Shown here: piece after piece, positions 8,673 through 17,355 of the stretch
Position numbering within the stretch: the stretch's first letter is position 1
Layout of the letters: each line of letters starts with the position of its first letter
DNA from: Pedococcus aerophilus
GTDB lineage: Bacteria; Actinomycetota; Actinomycetes; Actinomycetales; Dermatophilaceae
Direction of reading: 5' to 3'
NCBI RefSeq assembly: GCF_039532215.1
Contig: NZ_BAAARN010000001.1
Coordinates: forward strand, 1,907,942-1,971,941
DNA: 64,000 nucleotides
Notes under the pieces: model-generated
The model's input: only the letters and a program-made list of their open reading frames with translations
The model's database searches: none
What the model was told of the DNA's origin: nothing
Program-made: the position numbers and the translations under genes

Positions 8673-9821
8673 ATGGCGCGGGCGCGAGGGAAGCGGAAGA
8701 AGGTCGCGGGCTGGTCTGCGCCCGCCGCCGGGTCCACGCCCCGCGCAGAGCAGCCGCCACGACCCGCACCTCCTGCGGAGAAGGCGTCCGTCCCCAGCCC
8801 AGGGCCCGCGCCTCGGGCCGGGCGACCGTCACCGCGCCGGGCCGAGCCGGTCGCACCTCCTCCGGCTCCGCCACCCGCACCTCCGCACGTGGCTCGACCG
8901 CCCGCCGCCCGAGCCGCAGCAGCCGCCGCGCCGACGGCGGCGGCGGAGCCCGCGGACCTGCACCCGCGGAGCAGCACCCGGACCGTCGTCCTCGCCGCCC
9001 CCAGCACCGAGACCGAGGACTTCTTCGGCCACTGGGACGACTCCCCTCCTGCGGCAGAGCCGGTGGACCGACGGCAGGAGGCACGCCGAGGGGTGCGGCG
9101 GGGTGCACTGGTGACGGTCGTGCTCGTGGCCCTGGCCGGCGCCGGCGTCGTGGGCACGCAGCTGCTCGGCGACCGGTCGTCCGGGGGTCGTGACGCCGGC
9201 CCGACGACGGCGTCGTCCTCCCCGGGTGCTGCCACCAGCGGACCGGACGTCGGACCACCGGGCACCGGGGTGCCCGGCCTGACGGCGCCGGGCATCCACG
9301 TGGAAGCCACACCGGCGGCGAGCGGCGACGTGGACGTCGTGGAGAACGTCGTGTTCACCGGCGGTGCCACTGCCCTCGAGCTGACCCTGCCGGCCGTCAC
9401 GGGGGTCTCGGAGGCAGCCCGCCCGGACGCGGTCCGGATCACCGACCTGCGCGTCACCGGTGACGGTGTCGCCGTCGACACCGGCTCTGCCTCGCTGGCC
9501 CGAGGAGGACGACTGCTCCTGCCCAAGGCCCCTCGGGCCGTCGAGCTGCGGTACCGACTGGTCGGTGTCGTCATGGTCAGTCGGCCGTCGACGCCGGGAC
9601 GGGCGCTCGTGCTGCTCCCCCCGATCACGACGGGTGACGACCTGCGCCGCCTGCCGGTCGTCGTCGAGGTGCGCGGGGCCCTCGTCCGCAACCTCGTGTG
9701 CCCCGGTCTCGCCGCTGGCGATCAGCTCTGCGGACGCCAGGAGGGCGAGCGCTGGAAGACCGTCCCGCTCGGCTCGGGGTCGACCGCGGTCCTCGCCCAG
9801 CTGGACCTGCCCACCCCCTGA
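8673..9821 (+). CDS. Hypothetical Pro/Ala-rich single-pass membrane protein
   Basis: 382 residues. The first 140 or so are basic and Pro/Ala-rich, probably cytoplasmic and disordered. One transmembrane segment (about residues 147-170, GALVTVVLVALAGAGVVGTQLL) is followed by a Ser/Thr/Gly linker and an extracellular beta-type domain of about 180 residues with two cysteines (VCPGLAAGDQLCG). The ATG at 8673 follows GGCTGGAG; an in-frame GTG at 8613 would only add low-complexity sequence. It is divergent from the DUF4397 gene with about 180 bases between. No family recognised. Confidence 0.7.
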   Translation: MARARGKRKKVAGWSAPAAGSTPRAEQPPRPAPPAEKASVPSPGPAPRAGRPSPRRAEPVAPPPAPPPAPPHVARPPAARAAAAAAPTAAAEPADLHPRSSTRTVVLAAPSTETEDFFGHWDDSPPAAEPVDRRQEARRGVRRGALVTVVLVALAGAGVVGTQLLGDRSSGGRDAGPTTASSSPGAATSGPDVGPPGTGVPGLTAPGIHVEATPAASGDVDVVENVVFTGGATALELTLPAVTGVSEAARPDAVRITDLRVTGDGVAVDTGSASLARGGRLLLPKAPRAVELRYRLVGVVMVSRPSTPGRALVLLPPITTGDDLRRLPVVVEVRGALVRNLVCPGLAAGDQLCGRQEGERWKTVPLGSGSTAVLAQLDLPTP

Positions 9822-9916
9822 CGGTCACCGACCGCTCGTCGCGAGGAGGTCCGCTTCCGCCGCACCGTCCTGCGTCACCCATGGCGCGAACTCCCCCGGC
9901 CCAGCACCATGGGGCC

Positions 9917-11836
9917 ATGACAGACGGGACGAGCAACGGGGCCTACCGCGCGGCATACGACGAGAGCCTGGCCGACCCGGACGCGTTCTGGGGGCGCGCC
10001 GCGGAGGCGATCGACTGGATCACCCCGCCGCCGCGGGTCCTCGACGACGACCGTCCGCCGTTCTACCGCTGGTTCACCGGCGGCACCCTCAACACCTGCT
10101 TCAACGCCCTCGACCGCCACGTCGCCGCCGGCCGCGGGGAACAGGCGGCGCTGCACTACGACAGCCCGGTGACCGGCACCCACGAGACCTACACGTATGC
10201 CGCGCTGCTCGACCGCGTCGCGACGTTCGCCGGTGCGCTGGCCTCGCTCGGCGTGGAGAAGGGCGACCGCGTGATCGTCTACATGCCGATGGTGCCGGAG
10301 GCGGTCGTCGCGATGCTCGCCTGCGCCCGCCTCGGGGCGGTGCACTCGGTGGTGTTCGGCGGGTTCGCCCCGGCCGAGCTCGCCGCGCGCATCGAGGACG
10401 CCAAGCCCACCGTCATCGTCTCGGCGAGCTGTGGCATCGAGCCGACCCGGGTCGTCGAGTACAAGCCGATGCTCGATGCGGCCCTGGACCGCAGCAGCCA
10501 CAAGCCGGAGTCGGTCATCGTGCTCCAGCGCGAGCAGGCCCGGGCCGCGGTCGGAGAGCGCGACACCGACTGGGAGGAGCTCGACTGGGACGAGCTCGTC
10601 GCCGACGCCGTACCGGCCGACTGCGTCGAGGTCGCCGCGACCGACCCGCTCTACGTCCTCTACACGTCGGGCACCACCGGTCGCCCCAAGGGCATCGTCC
10701 GCGACAACGGCGGCCACGCGGTCGCCCTGCGCTGGTCGATGGAGAACGTCTACGGCATCGGTCCCGGCGACACGTGGTTCACGGCCAGCGACGTCGGCTG
10801 GGTCGTCGGCCACTCGTACATCGTCTACGCGCCCCTGCTCACCGGCGCGACCTCTGTTCTGTACGAAGGGAAACCGGTCGGGACGCCGGACGCCAGCGCC
10901 TTCTGGCGGATCATCGAGGACCACGGCGTGAAGGCGATGTTCACCGCCCCCACCGCCTACCGCGCGATCCGTCGCGAGGACCCCGAGGGCCGGCTCATCG
11001 CCGAGCACGACCTCTCGTCGTTGGAGACGGTCTTCCTCGCCGGCGAGCGGCTCGACCCCGACACCTGGGAGTGGGCGACCGAGCACCTCGGCGTGCCGGT
11101 CGTCGACAACTGGTGGCAGACCGAGACCGGCTGGCCCATCGCGTCGAACCTGCGCGGCCTGGAACCCATGCCCATCAAGGCGGGTTCGCCGACCGTGCCC
11201 GCCCCCGGGTATGCCGTGCACGTCCTCGACGAGCAGGGTCACCGGGTGCCCGCGGGCACCGAGGGGGCGATCTGCCTCAAGCTGCCGATGCCGCCGGGCA
11301 CCCTGCCGACCCTCTGGGGTGACGACGAGCGCTACGTCGCGGGGTACCTGTCGGCCTTCGAGGGCTACTACCTCACCGGCGACGGCGGACTGGTCGACGA
11401 GGACGGCTACCTCTACGTCATGGGCCGCACCGATGACGTCCTCAACGTCGCGGGCCACCGGCTCTCCACGGGTTCGATCGAGGCGGCCCTCGCCGGGCAC
11501 GACGCCGTCGCCGAGTGCGCCGTGATCGGGGTGGCCGACGACTTCAAGGGCCAGGTGCCGCGAGGGCTGGTCGTCCTGCGGTCGGGTGTGGACGCCGCCG
11601 TCGACGGCGGGCGCATCCGGGCCGAGCTCGTGCAGCGGGTGCGAGACGAGGTCGGCGCGGTGGCCTCGCTGCGCCAGGTCGACATCGTCAGTGCCCTGCC
11701 GAAGACGCGCTCGGGCAAGATCCTGCGCAAGACGATGCGCGAGATCGCCGACGGTCGCACGCCGGTCGTGCCCGGGACCATCGAGGACGCGACCGTCCTT
11801 GAGACGCTGACACCGGTGCTGCGCCCGACCACCTAG
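9917..11836 (+). CDS. Acetyl/propionyl-CoA synthetase (AMP-forming, PrpE-type)
   Basis: 639-residue adenylate-forming enzyme that activates a short-chain carboxylate to its acyl-CoA through an acyl-AMP. Visible motifs: P-loop YTSGTTGRPKGI, ASDVGWVVGHSYIVYAPLL typical of the Acs/PrpE group, NWWQTETGWPI, YLTGDGG, and the C-terminal catalytic lysine K601 in TRSGKILRK. The N-terminus has the ACAS_N-like segment (YRAAYDESLADPDAFW, FYRWFTGGTLNTCFNALDRH), which is closer to PrpE than to Acs in my reading. Activity on propionate versus acetate cannot be settled here. The AEC transporter follows after 10 bases, which may link carboxylate uptake or export with activation. Confidence 0.9.
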   Translation: MTDGTSNGAYRAAYDESLADPDAFWGRAAEAIDWITPPPRVLDDDRPPFYRWFTGGTLNTCFNALDRHVAAGRGEQAALHYDSPVTGTHETYTYAALLDRVATFAGALASLGVEKGDRVIVYMPMVPEAVVAMLACARLGAVHSVVFGGFAPAELAARIEDAKPTVIVSASCGIEPTRVVEYKPMLDAALDRSSHKPESVIVLQREQARAAVGERDTDWEELDWDELVADAVPADCVEVAATDPLYVLYTSGTTGRPKGIVRDNGGHAVALRWSMENVYGIGPGDTWFTASDVGWVVGHSYIVYAPLLTGATSVLYEGKPVGTPDASAFWRIIEDHGVKAMFTAPTAYRAIRREDPEGRLIAEHDLSSLETVFLAGERLDPDTWEWATEHLGVPVVDNWWQTETGWPIASNLRGLEPMPIKAGSPTVPAPGYAVHVLDEQGHRVPAGTEGAICLKLPMPPGTLPTLWGDDERYVAGYLSAFEGYYLTGDGGLVDEDGYLYVMGRTDDVLNVAGHRLSTGSIEAALAGHDAVAECAVIGVADDFKGQVPRGLVVLRSGVDAAVDGGRIRAELVQRVRDEVGAVASLRQVDIVSALPKTRSGKILRKTMREIADGRTPVVPGTIEDATVLETLTPVLRPTT

Positions 11837-11846
11837 CCTCCAGCGG

Positions 11847-12770
11847 GTGCAGGGAGTTTTCACCGGGTTCGTCACCATCGCCGTCGTCATCGGCGTCGGT
11901 GCGCTGCTCGCCCACCTGCGCATCGTCGACCTCGGCGCCCAGCAGGTGCTGTCGCGCATCGCCTTCTTCGTGGCGAGCCCGGCGCTCATGGTCATCACCC
12001 TCGGTCGGGCCGACGTGCACGACGTCCTGTCGGCCAACCTCGTCGCCTCCGGTGCCGCCGTGGTCGTGTGCGTCGCCCTGTATGCCGCCCTGGCCCGCTG
12101 GGTCTGGCACCGCGGCCTCGGCGAGGGGACCATCGGCGCCCTCTGCGCGTCATACGTCAATGCGGGGAACCTCGGGATCCCGGTGGCGAGCTATGTGCTC
12201 GGCGACGCGGCCCTCGTCGCGCCCACCCTGCTGCTGCAGCTGCTCGTCCTCCAGCCGCTGGCGCTGGCGTTCCTCGACGCCGACGCGCGCGGCCGGCCGA
12301 CATCGGTCTGGCAGGTCGTCGGGCGGCCGTTCAAGAACCCGCTGACGCTGGGGTCGCTCGCCGGTCTCGGGCTGTCGCTGACCGGGTGGACGCTGCCGCC
12401 GATCGTCCGCGACCCGCTGACCCTGATCGGCAACATGGCGGTGCCCTGCATGCTCATCGCGTACGGCATCGCGCTGCGCTTGGGTCCCGGGCTCGGGCGG
12501 GCCGGGTCGGTGGGCGAGCTCGCGACGACCTCGACGATCAAGCTGCTCGTGCAGCCGGCGGTGGCGTGGTTCGTCGGTGCGGTGGTCCTCGGGGTGGACG
12601 GCGCGGCACTGCTCGCGATCGTCGTCACCTCGGCCCTGCCGACGGCGCAGAACATCTTCGTCCACGCCACCCGCTACGACCGCGGCACGACCCTGGCGCG
12701 CGACACCATCCTCATCACCACGGTCGGCGCCGTGCCGGTGATCCTCCTCGCCGCCGCCGTCCTCGGCTGA
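11847..12770 (+). CDS. AEC-family transporter (auxin efflux carrier fold)
   Basis: 307 residues, GTG start, with about ten hydrophobic segments arranged as two five-helix halves typical of the AEC/Mem_trans family. Recognisable pieces are NAGNLGIPVASYVLGD in the first half and SALPTAQNIFVHATRYDRGTTLARDTILITTV near the end. Family members export or import small carboxylates such as malate, malonate or auxin-like acids; the substrate here is unknown. It follows the acyl-CoA synthetase by 10 bases, so the two are probably co-transcribed. Confidence 0.87.
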   Translation: MQGVFTGFVTIAVVIGVGALLAHLRIVDLGAQQVLSRIAFFVASPALMVITLGRADVHDVLSANLVASGAAVVVCVALYAALARWVWHRGLGEGTIGALCASYVNAGNLGIPVASYVLGDAALVAPTLLLQLLVLQPLALAFLDADARGRPTSVWQVVGRPFKNPLTLGSLAGLGLSLTGWTLPPIVRDPLTLIGNMAVPCMLIAYGIALRLGPGLGRAGSVGELATTSTIKLLVQPAVAWFVGAVVLGVDGAALLAIVVTSALPTAQNIFVHATRYDRGTTLARDTILITTVGAVPVILLAAAVLG

Positions 12771-12811
12771 CCTCGCCGCACAAGCACCCCGGCGTGCCTC
12801 CGTGTGAGGAA

Positions 12812-12894
12812 CCAGTCGGCGACACACCTCGTGCCCAAGCGCGCAAGGTCGTGCTCGGCCCGGCTTCGGCACGGGTAGGTGTGTCGCCGACTGG
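12812..12894. repeat. Palindromic element, copy C1 (left of DUF559 gene)
   Basis: An 83-base element with perfect 17-base terminal inverted repeats: CCAGTCGGCGACACACC at 12812-12828 and its reverse complement at 12878-12894. Inner sequence also pairs (CGTGCC with GGCACG), so most of the element can fold into one hairpin. The ends match copies at 13835-13926, 48080-48166, 48401-48487 and 48616-48702, while the middle differs. It lies between the AEC and DUF559 genes. Confidence 0.85.
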
Positions 12895-12950
12895 CACGCC
12901 CTGGGGACAACCGCGGGGTCGTGCGTCGGTGCGCGGGCACACTCGACGCC

Positions 12951-13829
12951 ATGACCGGCCGGGACGCGACCGCGGCTGCGGCGCTCGCCCGGGTGGGCGG
13001 GGTGGCGGCCCGTTCCGTGCTGCTCAGGCACGTGACGAGGAACGAACTCGACCGGGCGGTTCGCAGTGGTCAGGTGCACCGGGTCGCGTGGGGTCAGTAC
13101 GCGCTACCGACCGACATCGAGGCCCGGCGGGCGGCACAGGCCCTGGGTGGCGTCGCGATCCTGCTGAGTGCCGCCGCCCACTGGGGGTGGGCCCGTCAGT
13201 GGGAGCCGCGTCAGGCCCAGGTGGCTGTTCGGCGAGGACGCCGCCTGACAGCCGAGCAGCGTGAGCCGTATGACGTGCGCTGGCGGGCGATCCCCAACGA
13301 GGACATCAGTGACGGCTGGGTGACGGGACGTGAACGGACGGTGCTGGACTGCGCGGTCCTCCTCCCCTTCTCCGAGGCACTGGCCATCGCCGACTCTGCG
13401 TTGCGGACAGGAGTCGACCGCAGCGACCTGCTCGACCGGGTGGACGGCCTCGACCGGCAGCTGCGCTCCCGGGTCCGCCGGGTCCTCGAGTGCGCCGATG
13501 GCGCAGCGGCGAACCCGTTCGAGTCGGCCCTGCGCGCGATCTGCCTCGACGTCCCGGGACTCAAGGTGCGGTGCCAGGTGCGCATCGACGACGCAGACGG
13601 CTGGGTGGGTCGGGTGGACCTCGCCGACCGTGCGCTGCGCATCGTCGTGGAGGGAGAGAGCGTCGAGTTCCACTCCGAGCGGGAGGTGTTCGACCGCGAC
13701 TGTGCGCGGTACAGCCGGTTGGCCGCCGACGGGTGGCTGGTCCTGCGGTTCAGCTGGACCCAGGTGATGACGCGCCCGGACTGGGTCCGGGCGGTGGTCG
13801 CCCGAGCCGTGGCCCTACGACAGGGGTGA
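12951..13829 (+). CDS. AbiEi-like / DUF559 nuclease-fold protein
   Basis: 292 residues. The N-terminal part (about 10-55) resembles the winged-helix AbiEi antitoxin N-domain (RNELDRAVRSGQVHRVAWGQYAL). The C-terminal part has a DUF559/VSR-type restriction-fold pattern: VDLADRALRIVVEGESVEFH, then DRDCARYSRLAADGWLVLRFSW. Genes of this type are scattered in actinobacteria; function is unproven, with proposals including toxin-antitoxin regulation or DNA nuclease. The ATG at 12951 has no clear ribosome site, so a leaderless or weakly translated mRNA is possible. Striking context: the gene is bracketed by two copies of the same palindromic element, at 12812-12894 and 13835-13926. Confidence 0.72.
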   Translation: MTGRDATAAAALARVGGVAARSVLLRHVTRNELDRAVRSGQVHRVAWGQYALPTDIEARRAAQALGGVAILLSAAAHWGWARQWEPRQAQVAVRRGRRLTAEQREPYDVRWRAIPNEDISDGWVTGRERTVLDCAVLLPFSEALAIADSALRTGVDRSDLLDRVDGLDRQLRSRVRRVLECADGAAANPFESALRAICLDVPGLKVRCQVRIDDADGWVGRVDLADRALRIVVEGESVEFHSEREVFDRDCARYSRLAADGWLVLRFSWTQVMTRPDWVRAVVARAVALRQG

Positions 13830-13834
13830 GCCGG

Positions 13835-13926
13835 GCGACCAGTCGGCGACACGCCATACGGTGCGCGCACGCGGGTGAGGCGTGGGCGACTGCCACGGAC
13901 GCGGTGGTGTGTCGCCGACTGGTCGC
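13835..13926. repeat. Palindromic element, copy C2 (right of DUF559 gene)
   Basis: A 92-base element with perfect 18-base terminal inverted repeats (GCGACCAGTCGGCGACAC at 13835-13852 and its complement at 13909-13926). It begins six bases after the DUF559 stop codon. The ends are the same as in copy C1 across CCAGTCGGCGACAC, but the middle is unrelated. Confidence 0.85.
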
Positions 13927-13948
13927 CATACGCAACCGGTATGGCGAC
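13922..13948. terminator. Hairpin between convergent DUF559 and herA-like genes
   Basis: Perfect 10-base arms GTCGCCATAC and GTATGGCGAC with a seven-base loop, lying 18 bases beyond the herA-like stop. It overlaps the right end of palindromic element C2. With no T-run, it is a candidate bidirectional terminator by position and stability only. Confidence 0.55.
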
Positions 13949-13965
13949 TGGACGGCGCCGAGGGG

Positions 13966-15597
13966 TCAGCGGCGGGAGCGCTTGGCGGTGCCGAAGATGG
14001 AGCGGGTGATCTCGCGGCCGAGGACGGTGCCGGCCGAGCGCAGCGCGGAGCGGAACGCGCTCGACTTCACGACCTGCTCGACCAGGCCCGGCTCCTCCTT
14101 CGCCGGCCGGGCGGGCTTGGGCGCGGCCGGGGCCGGTGCGGGCGCCGGTGCAGGCGCACCCGGCGCAGGCACCGTGGGGGCGGGGTCGGCCGGAGCCTTC
14201 TCCAGCCGGGCCTGCAGCTTCTCGTAGGCCGACTCCCGGTCGACGACCGCGGCGTACTTGGTCGACAGCGGCGACGCGGCGATCAGGCCGTCCACCACAC
14301 TGGCCTCGGACGGTGCCATCAGCGACTGCGGCGCGATCATCAGGGTCCACGCGACGGGAGTCGGGGCGCCCTTCTCCGACAGCACGGTGACGACGGCCTC
14401 ACCGGTGCCGAGGGAGGTCAGCAGCTCCTCGAGGTCGTAGCCGCTGCGGGGGTACGTCGACACCGCGGCCTTGAGCGCCTTGGCGTCCTCGGGGGTGTAC
14501 GCGCGCAGGGCGTGCTGGACGCGGTTGCCGAGCTGGGCGAGCACGCCGCTCGGCACGTCCTTGGGGCTCTGGGTGACGAAGAAGACGCCGACCCCCTTGG
14601 ACCGGATGAGCCGCACGGTCTGCTCGATCGCCGACAGGAACGCCTTGCTCGCATCCTTGAACAGCAGGTGCGCCTCGTCGAAGAAGAAGACGAGCTTGGG
14701 CTTGTCGGCGTCCCCGATCTCGGGCAGGTCGTGGAACAGGTCGGCGAGCAGCCACATCAAGAACGTCGAGAACAGCGCCGGCCGATCCTGCACCGCAGGG
14801 AGCTCGAGGCAGGTGACCAGGCCCTTGCCGTCGGCTTCGGTGCGCAGCAGGTCGGCGGTGTCGAACTCCGGTTCGCCGAAGAACGCGTCGGCCCCCTGGT
14901 CGGAGAACGCGATCAGCTCGCGCAGGATGACGCCGGCCGTCGCCGAGGACAGTCCGCCAAGACCCTTGAGATCGGCCTTGCCCTCGTCGGAGGTGAGGTA
15001 CGAGACGACCTCGCGCAGGTCCTTGATGTCGAGCAGCGCGAGCCCGTTCTTGTCGGCGTAGTGGAAGACCAGGCCGAGGCTGGACTCCTGGGTGTCGTTG
15101 AGCCCCAACACCTTCGCAAGCAGCGTGGGGCCGAACGACGTGATCGTGGCCCGGATCGGGATGCCTTTGCCGAGTCCGCCGAGGGAGAGGAACTCGGTCG
15201 GGTATGCCGTGCCGACCCACTGCTGCCCGACCTCCGTCGAGCGGCTGGTGATCCGGTCGTTGGCGACGCCCGCGGTGGCCATCCCGGAGAGGTCACCCTT
15301 GATGTCGGCCAGGAAGACCGGCACCCCTTGGCCCGAGAGCTGTTCGGCCATGAGCTGCAACGTCTTCGTCTTGCCGGTGCCGGTCGCGCCGGCGACGAGA
15401 CCATGCCGGTTCAGGGTCGCGAGCGGCACCTTCACCGGGGTGTCGGGATGCGCCTGCCCGTCGATGACGGCGGCACCGAACAGCAGCGCCCCACCGGCGA
15501 ACGAGTAGCCCGCCCGGATCGCGTCGAGCTGCTCGGTCGACTCGGGGGTGGACTGCGCGGACGGGTCGACACTCGCGTTCTCGGTCACCTTCGGCAC
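13966..15597 (-). CDS. HerA-like ATPase (DUF853 family)
   Basis: 543 residues. Walker A is GATGTGKT (70-77) and Walker B is KLVFFFDEAHLLF; between them are ADIKGDLSGM and an FTK/HerA-type core with RSKGVGVFFVTQSPKD. The C-terminal 110 residues are Ala/Pro-rich linker followed by a basic helix region. The DUF853 (HerA-like helicase) family is widespread and poorly characterised; DNA translocation or processing is inferred. The gene is divergent from the VapB-like gene by about 90 bases and convergent with DUF559. Confidence 0.85.
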   Translation of the reverse strand: MPKVTENASVDPSAQSTPESTEQLDAIRAGYSFAGGALLFGAAVIDGQAHPDTPVKVPLATLNRHGLVAGATGTGKTKTLQLMAEQLSGQGVPVFLADIKGDLSGMATAGVANDRITSRSTEVGQQWVGTAYPTEFLSLGGLGKGIPIRATITSFGPTLLAKVLGLNDTQESSLGLVFHYADKNGLALLDIKDLREVVSYLTSDEGKADLKGLGGLSSATAGVILRELIAFSDQGADAFFGEPEFDTADLLRTEADGKGLVTCLELPAVQDRPALFSTFLMWLLADLFHDLPEIGDADKPKLVFFFDEAHLLFKDASKAFLSAIEQTVRLIRSKGVGVFFVTQSPKDVPSGVLAQLGNRVQHALRAYTPEDAKALKAAVSTYPRSGYDLEELLTSLGTGEAVVTVLSEKGAPTPVAWTLMIAPQSLMAPSEASVVDGLIAASPLSTKYAAVVDRESAYEKLQARLEKAPADPAPTVPAPGAPAPAPAPAPAAPKPARPAKEEPGLVEQVVKSSAFRSALRSAGTVLGREITRSIFGTAKRSRR

Positions 15598-15685
15598 TCT
15601 AGTGCGGCGTCCGCGCGCTGGGCAGGGTCGCGAGGGCGCTCGCGCACGGGTGGGGCCGCGCGCGGCATACCCCTATGGTTGCTGG

Positions 15686-15982
15686 GTGATCTTCAAGAAG
15701 GTGGGCGAGGGAAAGCCGTATCCGGACCACGGCAAGGACTCGCCGCGGGACTGGGCCGAGGTGCCCCCGCGCATGGTCCGCCTCGAGGAGCTCGTCACCA
15801 CCAAGCGCACCCTCGACCTCGGTCAGCTGCTGGCCGAGGACTCGACGTTCTACGGCGACCTGTTCGCGCACGTCGTCGAGTGGGAGGGCAACCTCTACCT
15901 CGAGGACGGGTTGCACCGGGCGCTGCGTGCCGCACTTCAGCAGCGACCTACCCTGCACGCCCGCGTCCTCGTGCTTGACTAG
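15686..15982 (+). CDS. Conserved small protein, VapB-antitoxin-like annotation
   Basis: 98 residues from the GTG at 15686 (VIFKKVGEGKPYPDHG). The conserved middle reads RMVRLEELVTTKRTLDLGQLLAEDSTFYGDLF, followed by YLEDGLHRALRAALQQR. Similar actinobacterial proteins are often labelled VapB-family antitoxin, but no toxin gene is adjacent, so that label is weak. It commonly sits beside a LytR_C-domain protein, as it does here (next gene 90 bases downstream); this is recalled knowledge, not searched. Confidence 0.7.
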   Translation: MIFKKVGEGKPYPDHGKDSPRDWAEVPPRMVRLEELVTTKRTLDLGQLLAEDSTFYGDLFAHVVEWEGNLYLEDGLHRALRAALQQRPTLHARVLVLD

Positions 15983-16072
15983 CCCTCGCAGCAGGTCTCG
16001 CGCCCCGTCCCAGGACGGGGCGACCGCGACGGCTGGCTGCCCGACGGGGCGCTGAGGCAGGCGGAGGTGGGT

Positions 16073-16600
16073 GTGAGCTACATCGTGGAGTCGGGGGCGT
16101 CGAGCTCCCGTCGCGCGCGTCGTCGCCGTGCCCTCATCACCTTGGGGCTCGTGGCCCTCATGCTCTTCTTCGCGTTCTGGTACGCCTACTCGTACTACCA
16201 GGCGTCCGACGAACGTCGCGCTGCTGCCCGCCCGACGTGCACCGCGACCGCTGCTCCGCTCGTGCCCAAGGACGTCACGGTCAACGTCTACAACGCGACC
16301 GAGCGCGCCGGTCTCGCCGCCAAGACCGCGACCGACGTCCGCAAGCGCGGTTTCCGGGTGTCGACCGTCGCCAATGACCCGTTGCAGCGCAAGGTCGCTG
16401 CCGCGGCAGAGGTGCGGTTCGGTCCCAGTGGCGCGCCGGGGAGCAAGCTCGTCCTCGGCCTGGTCAAGGGAGCCAAGGCGGTCAAGGACAGCCGGACCGA
16501 CTCCTCGGTCGACCTCGTGCTGGGTGAGAAGTACACGAAGCTCGCCGCCGCCCCGAAGGCCACCCCGACGCCGACGGCGACACCCTCCCGGACCTGCTGA
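16073..16600 (+). CDS. LytR C-terminal-domain membrane protein
   Basis: 175 residues. A basic N-terminus (SSSRRARRRRA) precedes one transmembrane helix (about residues 22-42). An extracellular LytR_C domain follows (VTVNVYNATERAGLAAKTATDVRKRGFRVSTVANDP), then a Thr/Pro tail ending in cysteine. I prefer the GTG at 16073 because GGAGG at 16063-16067 is well spaced; a GTG at 16067 would overlap that site. LytR_C domains without the LCP catalytic domain are of unknown function at the cell wall. Confidence 0.82.
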   Translation: MSYIVESGASSSRRARRRRALITLGLVALMLFFAFWYAYSYYQASDERRAAARPTCTATAAPLVPKDVTVNVYNATERAGLAAKTATDVRKRGFRVSTVANDPLQRKVAAAAEVRFGPSGAPGSKLVLGLVKGAKAVKDSRTDSSVDLVLGEKYTKLAAAPKATPTPTATPSRTC

Positions 16601-16610
16601 CCCGCACCGA

Positions 16611-16680
16611 GTCACCCGGGGTCACCCGGGGTCACCCGGGGTCACCCCGCGTCGCCCCGTGTCACCGCGTGTCACCGCGT
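16611..16680. repeat. Decamer tandem array between convergent genes
   Basis: Seven tandem 10-base units: GTCACCCGGG three times, GTCACCCCGC, GTCGCCCCGT, then GTCACCGCGT twice. The period equals about one DNA helical turn. It starts 10 bases after the LytR_C stop and runs up to the GNAT gene stop. No coding function is evident; it could be slippage-derived or a binding array. Confidence 0.85.
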
Positions 16681-16688
16681 CGCCCAGC

Positions 16689-17270
16689 TCAGCGCAGCTC
16701 CCAGTCCTCCCGGCGCAGCTCGTACTCGACCTCGCCCTGCTCGCTCCCCGGGATCGGGTCGTCGTGGTGCTCGTGGAACGCCCGGGCGAACTGCATGCCG
16801 ATGCTCGTCATCGTGGCGCGCGACCCGGCGTTGACCGCCATGGTCTGCGCGAAGACCCGGCTCAGCCCGACCACCTCGAACCCGTGGCGCACCAGCTCGC
16901 GCGACCCCTCGCTGGCGAAGCCCTGCCGCCAGTGCCGACGCATCACCCGGTAGCCCAGGTCCGCCTCCCCGGGGACCCGCTCCTGGCTCGGGCCGTGCGG
17001 GGGCGTGAGCATCCAGAGCCCCACGAACCGGTCCCGCTCGGAGCCCTCGACCCCGCGCAGGAACCCGACCCACATGCCCAGCCCGTCGACGACCCTGCCC
17101 CGCAGCAGCCGCTGGTGGTGGTTGCGCTCGACCTCCTCGCGCGTCCTGGCGCGCGCCCACAGGTAGCGCAGCACCTCGGCGTCGGAGTCGAGCTCCACCT
17201 CCAGCTCGAGGTGCTCCTCGGCGAGGGGGACGAGGTCCAGCCGCTCGGTCCGCAGCAGAGGTTGGGGCAT
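16689..17270 (-). CDS. GNAT-family N-acetyltransferase
   Basis: 193 residues of the RimJ/RimL-like acetyltransferase type: LLRTERLDLVPL at the start, a GLWMLTPPH strand, EADLGYRVMRRHWRQGFASEGSRELVRHGFE with the acetyl-CoA-binding R/Q-x-x-G-x-A segment, then VFAQTMAVNAGSRATMTSIGM. The substrate is unknown. The ATG at 17270 follows a GGTGGGGGG purine run; the longer frame upstream is not supported. It is divergent from the next gene by 85 bases. Confidence 0.85.
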   Translation of the reverse strand: MPQPLLRTERLDLVPLAEEHLELEVELDSDAEVLRYLWARARTREEVERNHHQRLLRGRVVDGLGMWVGFLRGVEGSERDRFVGLWMLTPPHGPSQERVPGEADLGYRVMRRHWRQGFASEGSRELVRHGFEVVGLSRVFAQTMAVNAGSRATMTSIGMQFARAFHEHHDDPIPGSEQGEVEYELRREDWELR

Positions 17271-17355
17271 CCCCCCACCGTGCCGCACGACGGGCCCCGG
17301 GTCGACCGCGTTTCGCGACCCGGCGCCGTACCCGGGTGCGTCGTAGGCTCGACGC

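Noticed and set aside
9875-12160. Minus-strand 761-codon frame opposite the acyl-CoA synthetase
   Set aside because: Arg/Gly/Val/Asp-rich shadow of a well-conserved gene on the other strand.
15686-15982. VapB antitoxin as part of a toxin-antitoxin pair
   Set aside because: No PIN-domain or other toxin gene is adjacent; the label rests on recalled annotation only.
16611-16680. CRISPR or direct-repeat origin
   Set aside because: Units are 10 bases with no spacers and no nearby dnaA or rep gene.
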